DNA from: CALBZH01 sp964538515
GTDB taxonomy: Bacteria; Desulfobacterota; Syntrophobacteria; Syntrophobacterales; Syntrophobacteraceae
Assembly: GCA_964538515.1 (NCBI GenBank)
Contig: CAZIEW010000084.1
Span: 1 to 19,393, forward strand
Direction of reading: 5' to 3'
DNA length: 19,393 bases
Shown here one piece after another: positions 15,201 to 19,393 of this stretch. Both the position numbers and the translations under genes were made by a program. Below the pieces are notes generated by a model. The model saw only the letters and a list, made by a program, of their open reading frames with translations. It searched no databases and was not told the DNA's origin. How positions within the stretch are numbered: the first letter of the stretch is position 1; each line of letters starts with the position of its first letter.

Positions 15201-16099
15201 AGGCCGATGCTCACGCACTCCCCCTGAAACAGGACATCCATCTCACGGATCCACCCCGGAATGCTGGTCTGCCGGTACTTGCTTCGGCTGAGGGCCGGGC
15301 TCTCCAAGAGGATCGCCCCGACAGCCTCGCGGCTCAAAGCCCAGGAGCGGGCAACCGTTTCAAACGCCTCGAGGAAGCGGTCCTCCTCGTCCCGGCAGTC
15401 GGTCAAGTCCTGGTCCGGGATGACCTTGAGGTGAGGATTGAAAAGGTTCTTTCCCACCAGGGAGTGGAGCGCCTCGGGGGACAGGCCGGATGTCCGGGCG
15501 TAGGAATAAAAGAGCGGCGATGTCGCATAGAAGTGCTCTCTCCAGAAGTCCTGGACGATGTCCCGCACCAACCTCTCCTGGTCCGTCACAAGCTCGGCAT
15601 CGAAGAGCATCCCGCTCGCGAAGGCGTGGTCCTGCAGCGTTCGAAGGCAGAAGCCGTGGATGGTGAAGATGGCCGCCTGGTCAAAATCACTGAGGGCGCA
15701 GTTGAGCTTCCGAAGGGCGGACTCTTTCGAGACGGGATCCGGGTGACGATCGAGGAGACCCTGAAGGAACGGGTCGTCGGTCGTGGCTTCCGCAAAGGCA
15801 TCCACGGCCTCCCGGAGGCGTCTGCGGACCCGGTCCTTGAGCTCACTCGTGGCGGCTTCGGTGAAAGTCACAACCAGGATCTGCTGAATGAGCACGCCGA
15901 GCTCCAGGATCAGGCGCAGGACGAGCCCCGTGATGGCGTAGGTCTTTCCGGTCCCGGCGCTCGCCTCGATGAGGTTCGTGCCTTCGAGGGCTGTCTCGAG
16001 AAGGTCCAGCTCTCTCATCGCCCCCGTCTTGTCCCCTGCGGCCTTCGCGCCATTGCGTCGCGATGCAGACGGTTCCGGGGATGTGCGCGGCTCAGGCAT
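12242..16099 (-). CDS. recB: RecBCD subunit RecB, 3'-5' helicase and nuclease, with an in-frame repeat insertion
   Basis: 1285 residues from the ATG at 16099, which overlaps the recC stop by 8 nt and has GGAGGAGG 9 nt upstream. The frame stays open another 111 codons but there it only shadows recC. ATG 16018 (MRELDLLE) is an alternative start. Walker A ASAGTGKT is at 46-53, followed by VVTFTEAATSELKDRVRRRL, Walker B LIDEFQDTDSIQY, GDPKQAIYGFRGAD, VRIVTIHKSKGLEYPIVF, and LLYVALTRAKNRC. The C-terminal nuclease has GFIDLVF with Asp1172, IVDWKSN with Asp1185 and Lys1187, and YDLQYTLYTVAV. All key catalytic residues are seen. Residues about 922-980 (MFSFPHEGGQGG, PLAPLKGG) are encoded by palindromic repeats inserted in frame between helicase and nuclease domains. 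It provides the slow motor and the only nuclease of the complex. Confidence 0.95.
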   Translation of the reverse strand: MPEPRTSPEPSASRRNGAKAAGDKTGAMRELDLLETALEGTNLIEASAGTGKTYAITGLVLRLILELGVLIQQILVVTFTEAATSELKDRVRRRLREAVDAFAEATTDDPFLQGLLDRHPDPVSKESALRKLNCALSDFDQAAIFTIHGFCLRTLQDHAFASGMLFDAELVTDQERLVRDIVQDFWREHFYATSPLFYSYARTSGLSPEALHSLVGKNLFNPHLKVIPDQDLTDCRDEEDRFLEAFETVARSWALSREAVGAILLESPALSRSKYRQTSIPGWIREMDVLFQGECVSIGLCKSFEKLTWGAIAQAVKKGHSPPSHPFFGLAETLRKAAGDLQAAYNARILGLKVAFIEHVRTQLEKRKASKSILFFDDLLVKLERALTGPGGDRLAGIVKERFKAALIDEFQDTDSIQYAIFQRIFGDGSSPLFLIGDPKQAIYGFRGADIFSYMEAARQVSRRYTLSENWRSEPALISGVNAVFDQEHPAFVFDAIGFKPARAAKAKKHELLQVDGRQPAPFQLWLLKGSAVSDAVPIPKGKARPLIIDAVAGEISALVGLGREGRALIGERPVREGDIAVLVRTNQEARDVQRSLASHNLHSVLYSTENLFDTAEALELERLLTAIANPGHESLIRAALATDLLGVSGEEIGRLMEDEMGWERWLLAFAEYHDVWSKFGFFRMFRRLLVDNESLPRLMTLENGERRCTNVLHLSEVLHQAALENGFKMSALLKWLSSQRDESTPRLEEHQLRLESDENAVRIVTIHKSKGLEYPIVFCPFLWQDSKPKSGPFVFHDEGDGMRLTLDLGSPQGDEHRALAGREQLAENLRLLYVALTRAKNRCTVVWGPFNGAGTSAPAYLFHPSVTTGWDGTLSFLDNRFKVLDDDAVRADLEALESKAGGAIELREMVLEAGRVLPPGAGTAWRMFSFPHEGGQGGVETVAEQGSSGCHDTPLAPLKGGIDGSASLGLSPPSTSQAVALSSRPFTGSLDRVWGISSFSSLILKQAHKAELADRDESAPEPPPPLDRKQDQTRDVFSFPKGTASGILLHTVFEKLDFTDPDPEAMRGVVLKELGVQGLDPAWAEVLCRMIQNVLSVELPSTFGGFRLSDVPTSRRLTELEFYFPLQRLHGSDLTELFSRHVGTGTGAGASANRDRFRFDAVEGFMKGFIDLVFEANGRFYIVDWKSNFLGPCIEDYGRESLKKAVRESLYDLQYTLYTVAVHQFLRTRIPKYSYEDHFGEVLYLFLRGIDPTHGPEYGVYRDRPSCASIETLSEALTGRTKHP
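13211..13241 (+). repeat. G/C-tract palindromic repeat, copy C (partial), inside recB
   Basis: AATTCCCCCCTTCAGGGGGG then CCAGGGGCGT, close to the hairpin and right arm of copy A and lying on the same strand as it. It is inverted relative to copy B, 41 bp away. In the recB frame it encodes PLAPLKGGI. Confidence 0.7.
13283..13330 (-). repeat. G/C-tract palindromic repeat, copy B, inside recB
   Basis: On the minus strand it reads ACAGCGTGGCGAATGTTTTC, then ATTCCCCC-ATGAA-GGGGGG, CAGGGGGGT, near-identical to copy A at 4704-4750. In the recB frame it encodes TAWRMFSFPHEGGQGGV. With copy C it forms an inverted pair around about 40 bp of unrelated sequence, a small MITE-like arrangement. Confidence 0.8.
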
Positions 16100-19000
16100 C
16101 GTTCGCAACCTCCTCCATGCAGCGAAACAACGGCTCGAAGACTTCCGCCGCGATCGTTTCGAATTCGGCATCCAAAGGGCCCATGGACCGAAAGCACAGG
16201 TCGAGGTAGGGGTCTTTGATCTCGCCTCGCTTGTGGTCGCTTCCTTCCCAGACGAGCCGCGCCCCGTCGAGCGCCTGCTCGCGCGTCTTCTGCTTGAGCA
16301 GGCGGGCTTGCAGGTAGTCGAAAGAGGAAGCGGGGAAGAAGCCGAGCGGCCGGACCAGCCCTCGCCGGTAGAGATCGAGGAGGCGGGCGAGGATCTCACC
16401 ACTTTCCGCCACGGCACCGTATTGCACGGCATGCCAGCCCCCCCCGTCCAGGCCGATGAGCAGGCTCTCCCGGGGATATCCGGGCTCGGCGAGGCAATTC
16501 AGAGCCAGGTGCGGGATCCAAGCGCCGAGATGGTCCTTGGCCTTGATCCCAGCATAGCGGTACTTCAACAGGTGGTCCCGAAAGATCGGATGGATCGTGC
16601 CCGTCAGGTGGAAGTCCCCGATATCGAGCCGAACATCGAGCGGCATCAGGGGCTCTGACCGGAGGTACGGCTCCATCCGGGCGGCGAAGAGCTCGACTCC
16701 CCGGCTCATTTCCGTAAATGTGAAATCCCCCGGCGTTCCATGGGGGAGCCTCCCCGATGCTTTGAAAAGCGCCTGGCGGTCTCTCGGAGAGGCTCCGCCG
16801 AGTGCAGCCGCCACGAGATCCTGCTGGATCAGGTAGCTCTCCAGACCGTCCAGCTCGAAGCACTCGGCCTCTTCAAGAAGCGCGCTCTCCTCATCCAGGA
16901 AGATCCCGAGCCGTTTATTCAGGAGGTATTTGGAAGGGTTGGTGAAGAAGCGGACCAGGTCGTCCACGCTCACCGTCCTGAAGGCTTCACCGGGCTCGGA
17001 AAGCTCGCCCGTGATGAAGATGCGCTCGGCGCGCTTTTCCGCAACGAGACACCGCGCCTCGGCGAGGTGCTCGCGGGAGTAGGAGAAAAGTCCGGCGTCA
17101 TGATTCGTGAAATAGGCCGGGTTGAATGGCTGAAGCCGGTGCCGGGTGACAAACCAGTCTTTCCCCACGCCCCCCTCCTTTGTGAAATGGGCGTTGATGT
17201 GATCCGCGAGCTCACTCACGAGAACGGAAGGAGGGATGAGGCTGTTGTCCTGGGAGCTTTGTCCCGTGTAGCTGATATACAGCACGTTTCGGGCAGAGAG
17301 GATGGCTTCGAGGAACAGGTAGCGGTCCTCGTGCCGGAGGGATCGGTCACCGGGCCGAGGGCTGCTGGCCACGAGATCGAGCTCGAGAACCTTCGACTGC
17401 CTCGGGAAGGCGTTTTCGTTCATGCCGATGAGGCACAGCACCCGGAACGGGATGCTCCGCATGGGAAGCATGGAGCAGAAGGTGACGCCGCCGGTGATGA
17501 AGCCCTGGCCGAGATCCGCTTGTTCGAGGTCCCTCGCGAGTGTCCACTTGAGGAGGTCCAGGCCGATGGCGTCTTGGAACCCGGAGACCTCCTGGACCCG
17601 TTTCAACCGGGCCACGACCTGCCTGAGACTCTGCAGTTCGAGCTCGGAATCCTCGTCGGCGTGAAAGAAGCGGGCGAGGGCCGCAAGGAGATGGTCGGCC
17701 CAGCCGGCAAGCGACCTTGGCTCATCGAGGGAGGAAAGGAACTGGAAAAGCTCCTCGAGAAACGAAAGGAGCCCTCCCAGAAGGGCTGCTTCTCCGCCTT
17801 CGATGTTGTCGAAGGGGAGAATGCCCTTGAAGACCTTTGTTTCCCGCCCGGGCATGGCATAGCCGAGGAGGAGCCGGTCTACGCCTGCGGCCCAGGTATT
17901 TTCCCGGAAGGCCACGGGGGCCCACTGGCGCCTGGCCGCTTCGTCGATTCCCCACCGGATGCGCACATCCCGCACCCACCCGGAGACGATCTCGAAATCG
18001 GATTCCGTGAGGTCAAACCGGGCCAGCACCGGCGGCGATTCCAGGATGTTCAAGACCTGCGGCGCCGTCAGCCTCTCGCCGTGCAGCTCCAGGATGGCCA
18101 GCAGGGTTTCGGCCATCCTGTTCTTTTTCCGCATGTTCCGGTCCGCGATGCTGTGCGGGATTCGCAGGGCAGCGTCAGGGGAGTCGAAAACGGCGTGGAT
18201 GAAGGGGGCGTAGGATTCGATATCGGGGGCCATGACGAGGATGTCCCTGGGCTGAAGATCCGGGTCGTGCTGGAGGAGATCGAGGAGGTGATCGTGCAGG
18301 ACCTCCACTTCGCGCATGGCGCTGTGGCAGGAGTGGATCTGAACGGAGCGGTCATCGGCGGCGACGATCCCGCCGTCCGGAGAGTCCGGGGGCCCCTCCT
18401 CCAGGCGCAGGATGGAGGATTGGATGCGGGTCAGGAGGCTCCCCTCGCCGGGCTCTTCGAAGACGTCCAATTCCTGGCAGTCCATGTCGAGCAGGAGATC
18501 AAAGAAATCCCGCCCCTGCATCCCCATGGAAGCCAGGAGGCTGTTCCCCTGCTCCATGTGAAGGTCCACGGTCGACACCCCCTTGAAGGATTCGGAGAGG
18601 GCGTGCCGCCTCATCTCTTTCCTGCCGGCAATGTCTCCCCAGTACTCCCGGCACGGGCTGAGGGTGAAGAGGACCACGTCGATCAGGCGGGAGAGCGCCT
18701 TTAGGATCTGTACGTGGTAAGGAGGGAGGTAGGAGATCCCGAAGAGGGTGATGCGTTGAGGAAGTTCGAGATCGCCCGGAGCGGCCACGGCCAGCTTCTC
18801 CAGGAGCTGTTCTTTGAGGGATGCTCGGTGCTCTTTTTCCCGGCCCCTGGAGACGTCCCGCCACAGCACGGCCTGCCAGTGATCTTCGAGACCCGCGTCC
18901 CAGCCGGCGACCATCTCGGGGCGGTAGATGACATACTGGTTGAACGCCTCCGCGATGCGCTGGGACAGCTGCAGCCCTTTGAGGCTATAGCCGGGCTCTC

Positions 19001-19349
19001 GGAGGTAGTGCCCAATGATCTCGAAGCCCGGGGTCTTGAGAAGGCGGTTCAGGAGCTCCAAGATCTTCCAGGTGCTGAAGGGAGGATCAAACGGGGATTC
19101 ATCCGGAAGCGACGGCAGGATTTTTCGAAAGATATCGTAGACGAAAGCATTGGGGAACGGAAAGGCCACATTGGCGCAGACCCCGAGACGCGCCGCGAGC
19201 TGCATGCGAAGCCAGCGCTCCATGCCCTTGCTCTGGACCAGGATGATCTCTTTGTCGAAGGGAGAAGCGAGCGGGGTCTTCAGCACCTCCGCGAGCGCCT
19301 CCACGAGAGCCTCAAGTCGGTTTCCCCTATAGAGCATCAAGGTTTGCAC
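16092..19349 (-). CDS. recC: RecBCD subunit RecC, Chi-scanning subunit
   Basis: 1085 residues, close to the usual RecC length. The start is a GTG at 19349 with AAGGAAA 4 nt upstream; the internal ATG at 19337 lacks a ribosome site. RecC hallmarks are the N-terminal LYRGNRLEALVEAL, ILVQSKGMERWLRMQLA, and NVAFPFPNAFVYDIF. In the middle are DILVMAPDIESYAPFIHAVF and a degenerate helicase-like core without a Walker A lysine motif. The C-terminal inactive nuclease-like region contains FRTVSVDDLVRFFTNPSKYLL. RecC holds RecB and RecD together and scans for Chi, which switches the complex from degradation to RecA loading. The Chi sequence for this organism cannot be predicted here. It is first in the recC-recB-recD operon; its promoter lies at or beyond the right edge of the window. 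Confidence 0.95.
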   Translation of the reverse strand: MQTLMLYRGNRLEALVEALAEVLKTPLASPFDKEIILVQSKGMERWLRMQLAARLGVCANVAFPFPNAFVYDIFRKILPSLPDESPFDPPFSTWKILELLNRLLKTPGFEIIGHYLREPGYSLKGLQLSQRIAEAFNQYVIYRPEMVAGWDAGLEDHWQAVLWRDVSRGREKEHRASLKEQLLEKLAVAAPGDLELPQRITLFGISYLPPYHVQILKALSRLIDVVLFTLSPCREYWGDIAGRKEMRRHALSESFKGVSTVDLHMEQGNSLLASMGMQGRDFFDLLLDMDCQELDVFEEPGEGSLLTRIQSSILRLEEGPPDSPDGGIVAADDRSVQIHSCHSAMREVEVLHDHLLDLLQHDPDLQPRDILVMAPDIESYAPFIHAVFDSPDAALRIPHSIADRNMRKKNRMAETLLAILELHGERLTAPQVLNILESPPVLARFDLTESDFEIVSGWVRDVRIRWGIDEAARRQWAPVAFRENTWAAGVDRLLLGYAMPGRETKVFKGILPFDNIEGGEAALLGGLLSFLEELFQFLSSLDEPRSLAGWADHLLAALARFFHADEDSELELQSLRQVVARLKRVQEVSGFQDAIGLDLLKWTLARDLEQADLGQGFITGGVTFCSMLPMRSIPFRVLCLIGMNENAFPRQSKVLELDLVASSPRPGDRSLRHEDRYLFLEAILSARNVLYISYTGQSSQDNSLIPPSVLVSELADHINAHFTKEGGVGKDWFVTRHRLQPFNPAYFTNHDAGLFSYSREHLAEARCLVAEKRAERIFITGELSEPGEAFRTVSVDDLVRFFTNPSKYLLNKRLGIFLDEESALLEEAECFELDGLESYLIQQDLVAAALGGASPRDRQALFKASGRLPHGTPGDFTFTEMSRGVELFAARMEPYLRSEPLMPLDVRLDIGDFHLTGTIHPIFRDHLLKYRYAGIKAKDHLGAWIPHLALNCLAEPGYPRESLLIGLDGGGWHAVQYGAVAESGEILARLLDLYRRGLVRPLGFFPASSFDYLQARLLKQKTREQALDGARLVWEGSDHKRGEIKDPYLDLCFRSMGPLDAEFETIAAEVFEPLFRCMEEVANDA
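16109..16116 (-). promoter_or_regulatory. Ribosome binding site of recB inside recC
   Basis: GGAGGAGG on the minus strand within the last codons of recC, 9 nt before the ATG at 16099. It supports the 1285-residue recB start and coupled translation. Confidence 0.65.
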
Positions 19350-19393
19350 GTCGTTTCCTTGAATCGAGCGGCTATCTGACCAGGAGCTGCCTG

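Noticed and set aside
13649..16219. 856-codon plus-strand open frame antisense to recB
   Set aside because: recB has all helicase motifs on the minus strand. The antisense frame is proline/arginine/glutamate-rich without domains, as expected opposite a GC-rich gene.
16100..16432. N-terminal extension of recB by 111 codons
   Set aside because: It overlaps recC out of frame, is Ser/Arg-rich shadow sequence, and a better start with Shine-Dalgarno exists at 16099.
16740..18704. 654-codon plus-strand open frame antisense to recC
   Set aside because: Lies wholly within well-supported recC; its composition is a mirror of recC codon bias and it has no recognisable motif.

Overview
The window is GC-rich bacterial DNA from a draft assembly: a run of exactly 100 N lies at 2647-2746. 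A RecBCD operon, a one-polypeptide MetF-MetV type methylenetetrahydrofolate reductase, a molybdopterin/tungstopterin oxidoreductase and a quinol nitric oxide reductase relic together suggest an anaerobic, possibly C1-metabolising bacterium. A Desulfobacterota (Syntrophobacter-like) origin is my best guess, from gene content only; no rRNA or tRNA is present to confirm it.

Left part (1-2000): a partial conserved protein runs off the left edge on the minus strand. A YdfG-like short-chain dehydrogenase (minus) follows, then, divergently, a small NTF2/SnoaL-fold protein (plus).

Region 2057-4702 reads as one open frame, but only because the N placeholder happens to keep the frame. It is better read as two genes: an unrecognised protein missing its C-terminus, and a molybdopterin oxidoreductase missing its N-terminus.

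Region 4703-8650: an intergenic stretch carries a G/C-tract palindromic repeat. Next come a small secreted K/E-rich protein (plus) converging on a periplasmic L,D-transpeptidase with a polyacidic tail (minus), a single-domain Old Yellow Enzyme family oxidoreductase (minus), and an exported PEBP/YbhB-like protein (minus). Divergent from the last is a short relic of a quinol nitric oxide reductase gene. It keeps a good Shine-Dalgarno and a plausible upstream promoter, but has ATT where the start codon should be and an in-frame TAG about 56 codons later.

Right part (8737-19349): a MetF-MetV fusion gene (plus) converges on a tightly overlapping minus-strand operon recC-recB-recD, encoding the RecBCD helicase-nuclease. 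Within recB, an in-frame insertion made of two inverted copies of the repeat found at 4704 adds roughly 60 residues between the helicase and nuclease regions. I find no CRISPR array, transposase, integrase or classical defence cassette. The most notable signals are the protein-coding repeat in recB, the nitric oxide reductase relic, and the unknown gene beside the molybdopterin enzyme.
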